Shown piece by piece: positions 41,926 to 50,709 of a stretch of 64,000 nucleotides of DNA; position 1 is the stretch's first letter; each line of letters opens with the position of its first letter. The stretch lies in the NCBI RefSeq assembly GCF_002002905.1, contig NZ_CP019509.1:3376001-3440000 (forward strand). The letters run 5' to 3'. The stretch comes from Aquaspirillum sp. LM1. Its GTDB lineage: Bacteria > Pseudomonadota > Gammaproteobacteria > Burkholderiales > Aquaspirillaceae. Under the pieces are notes generated by a model. That model saw only the letters and a list, made by a program, of their open reading frames with translations, searched no databases and was not told where the DNA came from. The position numbers were made by a program, and so were the translations under genes.

Positions 41926-43194
41926 TTACGGTCGCCAGCCCGTCTTCAGCCGTCGGTACAGCGTGCGTTCGCTGATGCCCAGTTGCGTGGCCAGCGCCTT
42001 GCGGCTGGCTGGGCTATTTGCTGGCGCGGTGGCAACCGGGAGCGTGGCGGCGGGTACCAGCCAGGGGCTGTCCAGCGGGTCGTCCAGGTGCTGAGGCTCG
42101 ATTTGTGCGCCATCGCACAGCAGGCTGGCGCGCTCCAGCAGGTTGCGTAGTTCGCGCACATTGCCCGGAAACGGCATGCCGGCCAGCCGGGCCAGCGCGG
42201 TCGGGCTCAGGCGCAGCCCACGACCGGGTGCGACGCGTTCCAGCAACGCTTCGGTCAGCGCCGGGATGTCCTCGCGCCGGGCGCGCAAGGGTGGCAGGGC
42301 AATCGGAAAGGTGTTCAGCCGGAAGAACAAATCCTGACGAAAGCGCCCGTCCGCCACCATCTGCCGCAATGGCCGGTGGGTGGCGGAGATCACCCGCACA
42401 TCAGCGTGGCGTGGCTCAACCGAGCCAACTCGACGAAAAGCGCCGGTTTCCAGCAGGCGCAGCAGCTTGACCTGCAAGGTCAGCGGAATATCCCCCACTT
42501 CATCCAGAAACAGCGTGCCGCCCTGAGCCGCTTCGATCAGCCCGATCTGGCGGCTGACCGCACCGGTGAAGGCACCGCGCTCGTGGCCAAACAGCGCGCT
42601 CTCGAACAGGGTTTCCGGCAGGCCGGAACAATCCACCACCACAAAGGGCCGGTTGGCACGCTTGCTGGCGCGGTGTATCGCCTGCGCCACCAGCTCCTTG
42701 CCTGAGCCCGATTCGCCTTGCAACAACACAGTGGCGTCTGACGGTGCCACCCGGCTGATCTGCTCCAGCATGCGCACAAACGTTGGTGCCCGGCCAATCA
42801 GGCCGTCGTCGCCATGGCGACGGGCGCTGGGCAACGGCGTCATGCGCTCGACAAACCAGCTGATTTCGCCATGGGCATTGCGCAGCGGAATCAGCTCGAT
42901 ATCGACGTATTCCTCGCCATGCGGGGTGTGATGCAGATGCAGCACGCGCTCGCGCTGGCCGGATTGCCGGCTGCGCGCCAACGGACAGCTTTCGCCGGAT
43001 TCATCACACGGTGCGTCGTAGTGATGCGAGACGTGATAGCAGGTTTGCCCAAGCAGTGCGCGCCCACTGCCGTGTGAATCGCGATAGGCGCGGTTGGCGA
43101 ACACGATGCGGTAATCCGGGGTGAACAGGATGTGCGGCTCGGGCAGTTGCTCCAGCAGCGAGCGCAGCTCGGCCGGGATGGCGGGCAGGCTCAT
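41926..43194 (-). CDS. PAS-domain sigma-54-dependent activator, divergent from cyd operon
   Basis: A bacterial enhancer-binding protein of 422 residues. The N-terminal PAS domain (about residues 8-125) contains a Cys/His cluster, [21 protein letters not shown], about residues 52-72. The AAA+ domain (about 130-365) has Walker A GESGSGKE, the sigma-54 contact loop GAFTGA, Walker [13 protein letters not shown] and an arginine finger region. The Fis-type HTH is at the C terminus ([19 protein letters not shown]). It faces cydPAB across a 220-bp gap holding an inverted repeat and a -24/-12 promoter, so it very probably activates cytochrome bd in response to redox, oxygen or a ligand bound by the PAS cluster (inference). 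Confidence 0.9.
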   Translation of the reverse strand: MSLPAIPAELRSLLEQLPEPHILFTPDYRIVFANRAYRDSHGSGRALLGQTCYHVSHHYDAPCDESGESCPLARSRQSGQRERVLHLHHTPHGEEYVDIELIPLRNAHGEISWFVERMTPLPSARRHGDDGLIGRAPTFVRMLEQISRVAPSDATVLLQGESGSGKELVAQAIHRASKRANRPFVVVDCSGLPETLFESALFGHERGAFTGAVSRQIGLIEAAQGGTLFLDEVGDIPLTLQVKLLRLLETGAFRRVGSVEPRHADVRVISATHRPLRQMVADGRFRQDLFFRLNTFPIALPPLRARREDIPALTEALLERVAPGRGLRLSPTALARLAGMPFPGNVRELRNLLERASLLCDGAQIEPQHLDDPLDSPWLVPAATLPVATAPANSPASRKALATQLGISERTLYRRLKTGWRP

Positions 43195-43271
43195 GGCATC
43201 TCCGGCACGGCAGGCTTGCGACGATATGCCGCATCGGCAGCAGCGTTGGCACGCGCTAAAGTGTCGAGACC

Positions 43272-43301
43272 GTCAGTGTTAACTGCCATTCTGACACTGA
43301 C
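43272..43301. promoter_or_regulatory. Inverted repeat, candidate activator binding site (UAS) of cyd
   Basis: GTCAGTGT (43272-43279), a 14-bp spacer, ACACTGAC (43294-43301). The 8-bp arms are perfect and centred about 100 bp upstream of the -24 element, the usual distance for an enhancer-binding protein dimer site. Confidence 0.6.
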
Positions 43302-43373
43302 AAAGCTGCCAAACTGCCAGCCTTCCGATAGGCAAAAACACGTAATCATTTGAATTTTATTGGTTTTCATCAT

Positions 43374-43389
43374 TGGCACGGAAGTTGAT
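43374..43389 (+). promoter_or_regulatory. Sigma-54-type (-24/-12) promoter of the cyd operon
   Basis: TGGCACG-N4-TTGAT. The -24 block is perfect (TGGCACG); the -12 block has one departure from TTGCW (A for C). It lies 27 bp before the cydP ATG. AT-rich DNA with an imperfect IHF-like stretch (43344-43356) separates it from the inverted repeat. Confidence 0.65.
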
Positions 43390-43415
43390 AAAGCCTGGAG
43401 TCATCAGGAGGAGCC

Positions 43416-43610
43416 ATGTTCCGTTCCCATCTTTCCCCGCTGGCCCGCCATCTGTGGTGGATTGTGCTAGCCAAGCTGTGTGTGTTGTGCGCGCTGTGGT
43501 GGGTATTCATCCGCCCCGAGCGGGTCAGCGTGGACGACACACGCATGGCCGGGCGGCTGGCTGCACCGCCCGTTGCTGTTTATACGAAAGGATCTGCACA
43601 TGAGCATTGA
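43416..43610 (+). CDS. cydP: Cytochrome bd small accessory protein CydP
   Basis: 64 residues with one membrane helix (HLWWIVLAKLCVLCALWWVFI, about residues 12-32) and a short polar tail. It matches what I know of CydP, the putative small subunit that precedes cydA in betaproteobacteria. The gene overlaps the cydA start (ATG 43600 inside its last codons), so the two are translationally coupled. Its RBS is AGGAGG at 43407. Confidence 0.75.
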   Translation: MFRSHLSPLARHLWWIVLAKLCVLCALWWVFIRPERVSVDDTRMAGRLAAPPVAVYTKGSAHEH

Positions 43611-45168
43611 CCATGTGGTAGACGTGTCACGCTTGCAGTTTGCCGTGACCGCACTTTACCACTTTCTGTTTGTTCCGCTGACGCTGGGCATGACCTGGCT
43701 GCTGGTGATCATGGAGGCCACCTATGTGATGACCGGCAAGCAGGTGTACCAAGACATGACCCGCTTCTGGGGCAAGCTGTTCGGCATCAATTTTGCGCTG
43801 GGGGTGACCACCGGCATCACCATGGAATTCCAGTTTGGTACCAACTGGGCGTATTACTCGCACTATGTGGGCGATATCTTTGGCGCGCCGCTGGCCATCG
43901 AAGGGCTGATGGCGTTTTTTCTGGAATCCACCTTCATTGGCCTGTTCTTTTTTGGCTGGGACCGCTTGTCGCGCCGCCAGCATTTGCTGGTGACGCTGCT
44001 GATGGCGGTGGGCACCAATCTGTCGGCCTTGTGGATTCTGATTGCCAATGGCTGGATGCAGAATCCGGTAGGAGCCGAGTTCAGCTATCACACCATGCGC
44101 ATGGAAATGACCGACTTCTGGGCGGTGGTGTTCAACCCCGACGCCCAGGCCAAGTTCGTGCATACCGTGTCGGCGGGCTATGTCACCGGGGCGATGTTCG
44201 TGCTGTCGATTTCCAGCTGGTATCTGCTGCGCGGGCGCGATGTCGAATTTGCCGGCAAGAGCTTTCGCATTGCCGCTGCATTTGGCTTTGCCAGCGTGTG
44301 TTCGGTGATCGTGCTGGGGGACGAATCCGGCTACACCGTGGGCGAGGCGCAGCAAACCAAGCTGGCCGCCATGGAAGCAATGTGGCACACCGAGCCGGCA
44401 CCCGCGCCGTTCAATGTGCTGGCCTGGCCAAATGAAACCACCATGCAGAACGACTGGCAGGTGCAGATTCCCTGGCTGATGGGCCTGATCGGCACCCGCA
44501 CGCTCAGCCAGCCAATCCCCGGCATTCACGACATCATCGCCGTCAATCGCGCACGGATTGTTTCTGGCGCGCAGGCAGTGACCGCGTTGGCCCGGCTGCG
44601 TCAGCAACGCAATGATGCCATGGCACTGGCGCGCTTTGACGCCCACAAGGCGGATCTGGGCTTTGGCCTGCTGCTGAAAAAATACACCGACGATGTCAGC
44701 ACCGCCACGCCGGCGATGATCGACGCCGCCGCGCGCGACACCATTCCGAAAGTGGCACCGATGTTCTGGAGCTTCCGACTGATGGTGGCGCTGGGCATGG
44801 CCATGCTGGTGCTGTTTGGCCTGGCACTGTGGGCGTCGGTGAAAGGCGATTTTGCCCGCCGTCCGCGCCTGCTCAAGGCGGCGCTGTACTGCCTGCCCAT
44901 GCCCTGGCTGGCGTGCGAGCTGGGCTGGTTTGTCGCGGAATATGGCCGCCAGCCGTGGACCATCTACGGCGTGCTGCCCACGCATTTGTCGGTGTCCACC
45001 TTGTCGGTGGAATCCCTGTACGGCTCGCTGGCCGGTTTCATCGGCTTTTATACCGTGCTGCTGTGCGTGGAAATGTACCTGATGGTGCGCTTTGCCCGTC
45101 AGGGCCCGGGCAGCCTGGGCACCGGCCACTACGCCGGCGACAGCACCCAGCCCCATCTTGCCCACTGA
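43600..45168 (+). CDS. cydA: Cytochrome bd ubiquinol oxidase subunit I
   Basis: Quinol-oxidising, oxygen-reducing subunit. 522 residues, the same as E. coli CydA. Heme ligands are recognisable: His in VTALYHFLFVPLT (b595), His in AKFVHTVSAGYVTGA (b558) and Met in the RLMVALGMAMLV region (b558). The quinol-loop motif GDESGYTVGEAQQTKLAAMEAMW is followed by the long C-terminal Q-loop (VNRARIVSGAQAV to LGFGLLLKKY), so this is a bd-I-type long Q-loop oxidase rather than CioA. ELGWFVAEYGRQPWTIYG is intact. AAAGGA precedes the ATG. Confidence 0.97.
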   Translation: MSIDHVVDVSRLQFAVTALYHFLFVPLTLGMTWLLVIMEATYVMTGKQVYQDMTRFWGKLFGINFALGVTTGITMEFQFGTNWAYYSHYVGDIFGAPLAIEGLMAFFLESTFIGLFFFGWDRLSRRQHLLVTLLMAVGTNLSALWILIANGWMQNPVGAEFSYHTMRMEMTDFWAVVFNPDAQAKFVHTVSAGYVTGAMFVLSISSWYLLRGRDVEFAGKSFRIAAAFGFASVCSVIVLGDESGYTVGEAQQTKLAAMEAMWHTEPAPAPFNVLAWPNETTMQNDWQVQIPWLMGLIGTRTLSQPIPGIHDIIAVNRARIVSGAQAVTALARLRQQRNDAMALARFDAHKADLGFGLLLKKYTDDVSTATPAMIDAAARDTIPKVAPMFWSFRLMVALGMAMLVLFGLALWASVKGDFARRPRLLKAALYCLPMPWLACELGWFVAEYGRQPWTIYGVLPTHLSVSTLSVESLYGSLAGFIGFYTVLLCVEMYLMVRFARQGPGSLGTGHYAGDSTQPHLAH

Positions 45169-45189
45169 AGCCAACGCAAAGGAACCGTG

Positions 45190-46329
45190 ATGCTGGAATA
45201 TGCAACCTTGAAACTGATCTGGTGGGGGCTGGTTGGCGTGTTGCTGATCGGCTTTGCCATCATGGATGGCCACGACATGGGCGTGGGCACGCTGCTGCCC
45301 TTTGTTGGCCGCGACGATATCGAGCGTCGGGTGGTGATCAACACCGTCGGCCCGCACTGGGACGGCAATCAGGTGTGGTTCATCACCGCCGGCGGGGCGA
45401 TTTTTGCTGCCTGGCCGCTGGTGTATGCCACGGCGTTTTCTGGATTCTACTGGGCCATGCTGGCAGTGCTGTGGGCGCTGTTCTTCCGCCCGGTGGGGTT
45501 TGATTACCGCAGCAAAATTCATCATCCGCGCTGGCGGCAGCTGTGGGACTGGGGGCTGTTTATTGGTGGGGCCGTGCCGCCGCTGATTTTTGGCGTGGCG
45601 TTTGGCAATCTGCTGCAGGGCGTGCCGTTTTACTTCCGCCCGGATCTGGTGTCGGTGTATCAGGGCAGCTTCTGGGCCTTGCTCAATCCGTTTGCCCTGC
45701 TGTGCGGCGTGGTGTCCAGTGCCATGGTCACCGCACATGGTGCGATTTACCTGATGCACCGCACCGAAGGCGAGATCCAGCGCCGCGCCGGGCGCTGGCT
45801 GAACGCTTGCCTGGCAGTGGCGGCACTGGCTTTCACCGTGGCGGGCCTGTGGCTGGCGCGCAGCATCGACGGCTATGTGATCACCTCTGCCGTGGCGGCC
45901 AATGCCCTGCCCGACCCGCTGGCCAAGGAAGTCAGCCGTCAGGCCGGTGCCTGGCTGGCCAATTACCAGCGCTGGCCGTGGACCTGGGGGCTGCCGCTGG
46001 CGGCCTATCTGGGCTGGCTGGCTACCGCCTGGCTGGCGCGCGCGGGCCGCACCTTTGCCGGCTTCTGGGCCTCGGCACTGGCGCTCAGCGGGGTGATTGC
46101 CACCGCCGGAACATCGATGTTTCCATTCATCATGCCGTCCAGCAGCCATCCGGCCTCCAGTCTGACGGTATGGGACAGCGCCTCCAGCCAGCTGACGCTG
46201 GGGCTGATGCTGGGAGCCACGGTGATTTTCATGCCCTTGATCATTTTTTACACCCGCTGGGCCTACCAGGTGATGGCCGGCAAGGTCACGGCAGAGTACA
46301 TCCGTGAACACAGCCACAGCGCCTATTGA
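45190..46329 (+). CDS. cydB: Cytochrome bd ubiquinol oxidase subunit II
   Basis: Partner of CydA, structural, with eight to nine helices. 379 residues. It opens MLEYATLKLIWWGLVGVLLIGFAIMDGHDMGVG with the family's conserved Asp. NTVGPHWDGNQVWFITAGGAIFAAWP is the signature. The ATG at 45190 is chosen over the adjacent GTG at 45187. It lies 21 bp after cydA. Confidence 0.97.
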   Translation: MLEYATLKLIWWGLVGVLLIGFAIMDGHDMGVGTLLPFVGRDDIERRVVINTVGPHWDGNQVWFITAGGAIFAAWPLVYATAFSGFYWAMLAVLWALFFRPVGFDYRSKIHHPRWRQLWDWGLFIGGAVPPLIFGVAFGNLLQGVPFYFRPDLVSVYQGSFWALLNPFALLCGVVSSAMVTAHGAIYLMHRTEGEIQRRAGRWLNACLAVAALAFTVAGLWLARSIDGYVITSAVAANALPDPLAKEVSRQAGAWLANYQRWPWTWGLPLAAYLGWLATAWLARAGRTFAGFWASALALSGVIATAGTSMFPFIMPSSSHPASSLTVWDSASSQLTLGLMLGATVIFMPLIIFYTRWAYQVMAGKVTAEYIREHSHSAY

Positions 46330-46363
46330 GTCGGGCCATCACGGCAGAAAGGATATGGCGCAC

Positions 46364-46708
46364 ATGCACATCGCCATTTGTTGTCAGAACGGTCGGGAAG
46401 TCAGCGCCCATCCGGGCAAATGCACCCGCTTTATTCTGCTGGACACCGACAGCGACCAGGCGCAGTGGCTGACACTGTCGGCCAACGCCATGCTGCGTCT
46501 GGCCACGCTGGACACTCATCCACTGCGCCGCTGCCAGACGGTGCTGGCCCGCGATGGCGGTGCCGACCTGGCCCAACGGCTGGCGGCGGTGGGGGTGACG
46601 CTGGCGCTGACGACGCAGGCCGAGCCAGGTGTGGCCGTGGCCGCGTATCTGGCTGGCGACAGCCTGCCGGCCTTGCGCGCCGGCAAGGGGGTGTGTACGC
46701 CAGCCTGA
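46364..46708 (+). CDS. NifX/NifB-like cluster-binding domain protein in the cyd operon
   Basis: 114 residues of the dinitrogenase iron-molybdenum cofactor (NifX/NafY) fold: HIAICCQNGREVSAHPGKCTRFILLD, then QTVLARDGGADLAQRLAAVGVTLALTTQAEPGVAVAAYLAG. Such domains bind iron-sulfur or FeMo-type clusters. There is no nif gene in the window. Its place between cydB and cydX suggests a role in oxidase maturation or redox sensing, which is inference. Start: ATG 46364 is 10 bp after AAAGGA; the ATG at 46355 is too close to it. The frame stays open back to 46304, overlapping cydB. Confidence 0.75.
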   Translation: MHIAICCQNGREVSAHPGKCTRFILLDTDSDQAQWLTLSANAMLRLATLDTHPLRRCQTVLARDGGADLAQRLAAVGVTLALTTQAEPGVAVAAYLAGDSLPALRAGKGVCTPA

Positions 46709-46836
46709 ACCTTAGCGCGGCGGACAAAACCCTCCTGGCGTGCTGGTGTGACCGTACCGTCTGCGGTCGCCTCGCCAGAAGCGCTACGCTGAGCATTGCA
46801 AGTCGTACTTGAGAATCTTCCAGAAAGGACATGATC

Positions 46837-46956
46837 ATGTGGTATTTCGCCTGGGTACTGGGGCTCGGCTTTGCCGTGCTGCTGGCCATTCTCAACGCCA
46901 TGTGGGGCGAATACGCCCCCAATCGTCAGGGCGGTGGCGATGAAGGCCCGGCCTGA
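46837..46956 (+). CDS. cydX: Cytochrome bd small subunit CydX
   Basis: 39 residues with a single helix: MWYFAWVLGLGFAVLLAILNA, then the conserved MW.E motif (AMWGEYA). CydX binds CydA and stabilises the heme b595/d site. GAAAGGA lies 7 bp before the ATG at 46837; the ATG at 46831 is too near. Like many cydX genes it is short enough to be missed by gene finders. Confidence 0.9.
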   Translation: MWYFAWVLGLGFAVLLAILNAMWGEYAPNRQGGGDEGPA

Positions 46957-47209
46957 CTCGGCCCGACCGCACGCGGCCTTACTGATGCTGGCGGTGGCAC
47001 TGATGCTGGGGCTGACGCTGGCCCCCCGGCTGTTGCGCCAGGCGGATGGCAGCGCCGACACCTTGACGGCACTGTGGCTGTGCTGGGCAATGTGCGCTGG
47101 CTTTGTGCGCGGCGTGGGCTTTGTCCCGTCCAGCCGACCGCTACGCTGGCTACTGGGTGCGCCAGCCTGTGGGCTGGCATTGGCGCTGGCAGCCTGGCGC
47201 GTGCTCTGA
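46940..47209 (+). CDS. ybgE: YbgE-like cyd operon membrane protein
   Basis: 89 residues, three hydrophobic helices (LLMLAVALMLGLTLAPRLL; LTALWLCWAMCAGFVRG; LLGAPACGLALALAAW). The GFVRGVGFVPSSRP segment is the recognisable motif of the cyd operon YbgE family. It overlaps the cydX end by 17 bp. Function is not established, but it is cotranscribed with cydABX in many proteobacteria. Confidence 0.82.
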   Translation: MKARPDSARPHAALLMLAVALMLGLTLAPRLLRQADGSADTLTALWLCWAMCAGFVRGVGFVPSSRPLRWLLGAPACGLALALAAWRVL

Positions 47210-47364
47210 ACCTTGCATTGCCATGGCCCCGCCCGCCCCCGGCGGTGCGCCAGGGTTTCTCCGCTGCCGGCGCTTGCGCCGGCATTTTCTTGCCGAAGTG
47301 CCAAATGCACCCAGCCATGGCAAGCGACGCTTGCTCTGGCCGCCGGCTCCCGTAACAATACGCC

Positions 47365-48093
47365 ATGCATTCCACTTACTCCTTGCAGCCCATCGGCATC
47401 CTGCACAGCCCCTACCGGGAAAAATTTGGCATCCCACGCCAGCCGGGACTGGCCCCGCATGCGCTGGCCAGCGTGACCCTGCTGCCGCCGTACAATCAGA
47501 TTGACAGCGTGCGTGGCCTGGACAGCTTTTCTCATGTCTGGCTGATTTTTGCCTTCCACCAAACCGCCGGACACGGCTGGCGGCCCACCGTGCGGCCGCC
47601 CCGGCTGGGCGGCAATGCCAGAGTGGGTGTTTTTGCCAGCCGCTCCACCTTCCGCCCCAACCCACTCGGGCTGAGCGTGGCCGAACTGCTCGGCATCGAC
47701 AGCGAACATGGCGTGGTGCTGCGCCTGCGCGGCGTGGACCTGCTCGACGGCACGCCCATTCTCGATATCAAGCCCTATATCCCGTTTGTGGACAGCCAGC
47801 CACAGGCGCGCGGCGGCTTTGTTGATGGCCCGCCGGCCACGCTGGCGGTGGAATGGAGCGCCGCCGCCGCTGCCGCCGTGCAGCGTCATCAAGCCCAGCA
47901 CCCCGAACTGGCGGCATTGATTGAAGAAGTGCTGGCGCAAGACCCGCGCCCGGCCTACCAGGACAATCCGGCGCGCGAATACGGCGTGCACCTCTATAAT
48001 TACAATATCCGCTTCCGGATTGACGGGCAGCGCGCTTACGTACTTGATGTGATCGACACCTGCCCCCATGTGCAAGGAACCCCGGCAGGCTGA
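47365..48093 (+). CDS. trmO: tRNA (N6-threonylcarbamoyl-A37) N6-methyltransferase TrmO
   Basis: SAM-dependent methylation of t6A37 to m6t6A in tRNA-Thr. 242 residues of the TsaA/VirR beta-barrel fold. Motifs are PIGILHSPYREKFGIPRQPGL, LDSFSHVWLIFAFH, RVGVFASRSTFRPNPLGLS and LDGTPILDIKPYIPFVD. The C-terminal alpha/beta part is present. It is monocistronic between the cyd operon and the Tim44-domain gene. Confidence 0.94.
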   Translation: MHSTYSLQPIGILHSPYREKFGIPRQPGLAPHALASVTLLPPYNQIDSVRGLDSFSHVWLIFAFHQTAGHGWRPTVRPPRLGGNARVGVFASRSTFRPNPLGLSVAELLGIDSEHGVVLRLRGVDLLDGTPILDIKPYIPFVDSQPQARGGFVDGPPATLAVEWSAAAAAAVQRHQAQHPELAALIEEVLAQDPRPAYQDNPAREYGVHLYNYNIRFRIDGQRAYVLDVIDTCPHVQGTPAG

Positions 48094-48181
48094 TCTTGTC
48101 CAAGCCGGTAGCCAGCCTCTCTTGGCAGCCGGCCCGCCGGCTTACCCCGCATGACCTTATATTTAGGAGACTTCGCATACC

Positions 48182-49228
48182 ATGGCCCACACTGCCAAAC
48201 ATCTCGTCCTGACCCTGGCCACGGCAGCCTTGTTTACTGCACCGTTTGCCGACGCTGCCAAGTTTGGCGGTGGCAAATCCAGCGGCATGCAACGCTCCAC
48301 CCCGTCCAAGAGCCAATCCTATAACGCCACCCCGGCCCAGCAGGCACCTGCTGCGCCGATGTACGGCAAGACCGCGCCCAATAGCGCGCCACAGCAACGT
48401 TCGGGGCCAGGCATTGGTACCGCTGTTGCCGCTGGCGTCGCCGGTGCCGCAGCAGGCTATATGCTGGGCTCGGCCATGAGCGACAACCCAGCGCCAGCCG
48501 CTGCCGCCAATGGTGCAGCAGCACCGCAAGCCGCAGGCGCGCCGATGCCGGCCCAACAAGCCCAGGCACTGACCGGTGCCGCGCCGGCAGCGCCGGCCAG
48601 CAGTGGCATGCCGTGGGGCACGCTGTTGCTGCTGGCCGCCCTGCTGGGTGGTGGCCTGTGGTGGATGATGCGGCGCAAGGCCACCCCGGCGCTGGGTCGT
48701 GGCGGCAAGTCGTCTGGCCAGGGCGCCCGCGACAGCCTGCTGAACAACAATAACAGCCTGCGCAATGGCCCAAGCAACAGCAACCCGCCAGCACCGGGCA
48801 CGGGCGGTGGCCTGTTTGACCAGTTCAGTCCGGCCCAGCCGGCGGCACCGCTGGCCAATGGCCGCCTGCCGGACGGCACCGAAGTGCCGCACTTCCTGCG
48901 TCAGGCCAAAGCCACTTTCATGCACCTGCAAAGCATGAACAACCCGGCCAATGTGGGCGAAGTGGCCAAATACCTGACCCCGGAAATGTTTGCTGCGGTC
49001 AAGGCGGAAGTTACCCACAACAGCGAAGTGGCCGATTTTCCGACGCTGAACTGCGACCTGCTGGAAGCAGTGGAAGAAAATGGCCGCTATATCGCCAGCG
49101 TGCATTTCCATGGCATGGTCAGCGAATCGGTCAATGCCCCGATCACCCCGTTCTCGGAAGTCTGGCACTACGTCAAAGGCCACGACACCGACAACAAGTG
49201 GCTGGTGGCCGGGATTCAGCAGCAGTAA
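48182..49228 (+). CDS. Tim44-like domain protein with signal peptide
   Basis: 348 residues. A signal peptide (ATAALFTAPFADA) is followed by a Gln/Ser/Pro/Ala-rich low-complexity region. One membrane helix (WGTLLLLAALLGGGLWWMM) lies at about residues 141-160. A second flexible Asn/Gly-rich stretch precedes the C-terminal Tim44-like domain (EVPHFLRQAKATFMHLQSMN to EVWHYVKGHDTDNKWLVAGIQ). Homologues occur widely in betaproteobacteria; the bacterial function is not established. The terminator at 49251-49280 follows. Confidence 0.88.
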   Translation: MAHTAKHLVLTLATAALFTAPFADAAKFGGGKSSGMQRSTPSKSQSYNATPAQQAPAAPMYGKTAPNSAPQQRSGPGIGTAVAAGVAGAAAGYMLGSAMSDNPAPAAAANGAAAPQAAGAPMPAQQAQALTGAAPAAPASSGMPWGTLLLLAALLGGGLWWMMRRKATPALGRGGKSSGQGARDSLLNNNNSLRNGPSNSNPPAPGTGGGLFDQFSPAQPAAPLANGRLPDGTEVPHFLRQAKATFMHLQSMNNPANVGEVAKYLTPEMFAAVKAEVTHNSEVADFPTLNCDLLEAVEENGRYIASVHFHGMVSESVNAPITPFSEVWHYVKGHDTDNKWLVAGIQQQ

Positions 49229-49250
49229 GCCGGATGTGCTGCACGCCGTG

Positions 49251-49280
49251 AAAAAGGCCCGCCCTGTGCGGGCCTTTTTT
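49251..49280. terminator. Terminator after the Tim44-domain gene
   Basis: AAAAAGGCCCGC-CCTGT-GCGGGCCTTTTTT, a near-perfect bidirectional terminator. Confidence 0.93.
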
Positions 49281-49455
49281 GGTGCAAGACGAGACAAAAC
49301 CATGCACAATTGCGCCGCTTGTGCGGCAGACTGGCGCAAACCGACCATCCTGGCCGCGATTCCGGCAGATTCTGCCCCATCAGAAACAACTGGCATGACA
49401 TTTGCTGCAAGAACACACCCTGGCCCTCGACCTCTCCACGCCTGACCCTGCCACC

Positions 49456-50697
49456 ATGAACGCACATCTTGCTCCCCCTTGCCTGCCATTATCGGCCCCT
49501 GCGCCGGCGGGATTGGTGTGCAGTTCGCATTTTCAGCCCATTTACAGCCTGGCGCACCGCCGGCTGATTGGCGTGGAAGGCCTGTTGCGGGCACATGACC
49601 CTCAGGGTCAACCCTTGTCGCCGGCAGACCTGTTTGCCCCGCATATGCCCTTGAACCAGCGCACGGCGCTGGACCGTCACGCCCGTGCGCTGCATGTGGC
49701 CCACTATGCCCGGCTGGGGCTGAACAACAGCTGGCTGTTCCTCAATGCCGACGCCGAAGGGTTCTTGCTTGACCCGCAGGCGGTTGACCGCTTTCCCGAC
49801 TGGCTGGCCGCCCACGGCCTGACGCCAGACTGTGTGGTGCTGGAAGTGCTGGAGCACCGGATTGACGACCTGGATGCGCTGGTGGCAGCGCTGCAGCAGC
49901 TCAAGCAGCAAGGCTGCGTGATCGCGGTGGATGACTTTGGTGCCGGCCACGCCAATATCGACCGGCTGTGGCGGCTGGAGCCCGACATCGTCAAGCTCGA
50001 CCGCTCGCTGCTGCGCGACGCCAGCCAGACCCGCCAGGCGCGCGCACTGTATCCCCGGCTGGTGGCCATGCTGCAGGAAATCGGCGCACTGGTGGTGGCA
50101 GAGGGCGTGGAAACCGAACGGGAAGGGGTGATTGCGCTGGAATCGCAGGCAGATTTTGTCCAGGGCTATTACTTTGCCCGCCCGGCCCCGCAATTGCCGG
50201 ACAGCCTGCAGGTGCTGCCGGTGCTGGATACCCTGTGGCATGATTTTGAAGTGCGCGAACAGGCGCGCCGGCAGAACGCCGCCGCCGTCTACCGCAGTGT
50301 CCACGCTGCCTTTCGCCAGTGCGCCAATGCGCTGGCGGCAGGCATTCCCCTGGCGGAAGCCAGCATCATGCTGCGCCAGCATCCGGACGTGCTGCGCTGC
50401 TTCTTGCTGAATCAGTTTGGCGAGCAGGTTGGCGACAATATCGGGGCCTACAGCGCCAGCAGCCTGCGCCGCTTTGCGCCGCTGGCCGACGCCAAGGGCG
50501 CACGCTGGTCACGCCGGCCTTATTTTCGCAGCGCGCTGGAGCAACCAGGCCGGGTGCAACTGACCCAGCCGTACCTGTCGGTCACCGAGCCGGTATCGTG
50601 CGTCACCATGTCGCTGGCGCTGGAAGTGCATGAGCGGGTGCATGTGCTGTGCACCGACCTGCACTGGCACGAACGGGTCAGCCTGCCGCCAGCCTGA
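49456..50697 (+). CDS. EAL-domain protein (c-di-GMP phosphodiesterase or sensor)
   Basis: 413 residues. The EAL domain lies at about residues 20-250. The signature is GVEGLLR in place of EALLR (E and R kept). The metal and catalytic segments are visible: LFLNADAE, VLEVLEH, VDDFGAGHAN, DIVKLDRSLL, VAEGVETE and QGYYFARP. The C-terminal 150 residues contain a helical stretch and a Cache-like sensor segment (RRPYFRSALEQPGRVQLTQPYLS). Enzyme activity is plausible because the DDFG motif and metal Glu residues remain. The start at ATG 49456 is uncertain because no strong ribosome site is seen; an in-frame TTG lies at 49402. Confidence 0.88.
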   Translation: MNAHLAPPCLPLSAPAPAGLVCSSHFQPIYSLAHRRLIGVEGLLRAHDPQGQPLSPADLFAPHMPLNQRTALDRHARALHVAHYARLGLNNSWLFLNADAEGFLLDPQAVDRFPDWLAAHGLTPDCVVLEVLEHRIDDLDALVAALQQLKQQGCVIAVDDFGAGHANIDRLWRLEPDIVKLDRSLLRDASQTRQARALYPRLVAMLQEIGALVVAEGVETEREGVIALESQADFVQGYYFARPAPQLPDSLQVLPVLDTLWHDFEVREQARRQNAAAVYRSVHAAFRQCANALAAGIPLAEASIMLRQHPDVLRCFLLNQFGEQVGDNIGAYSASSLRRFAPLADAKGARWSRRPYFRSALEQPGRVQLTQPYLSVTEPVSCVTMSLALEVHERVHVLCTDLHWHERVSLPPA

Positions 50698-50709
50698 GCG
50701 GCGCACGCT

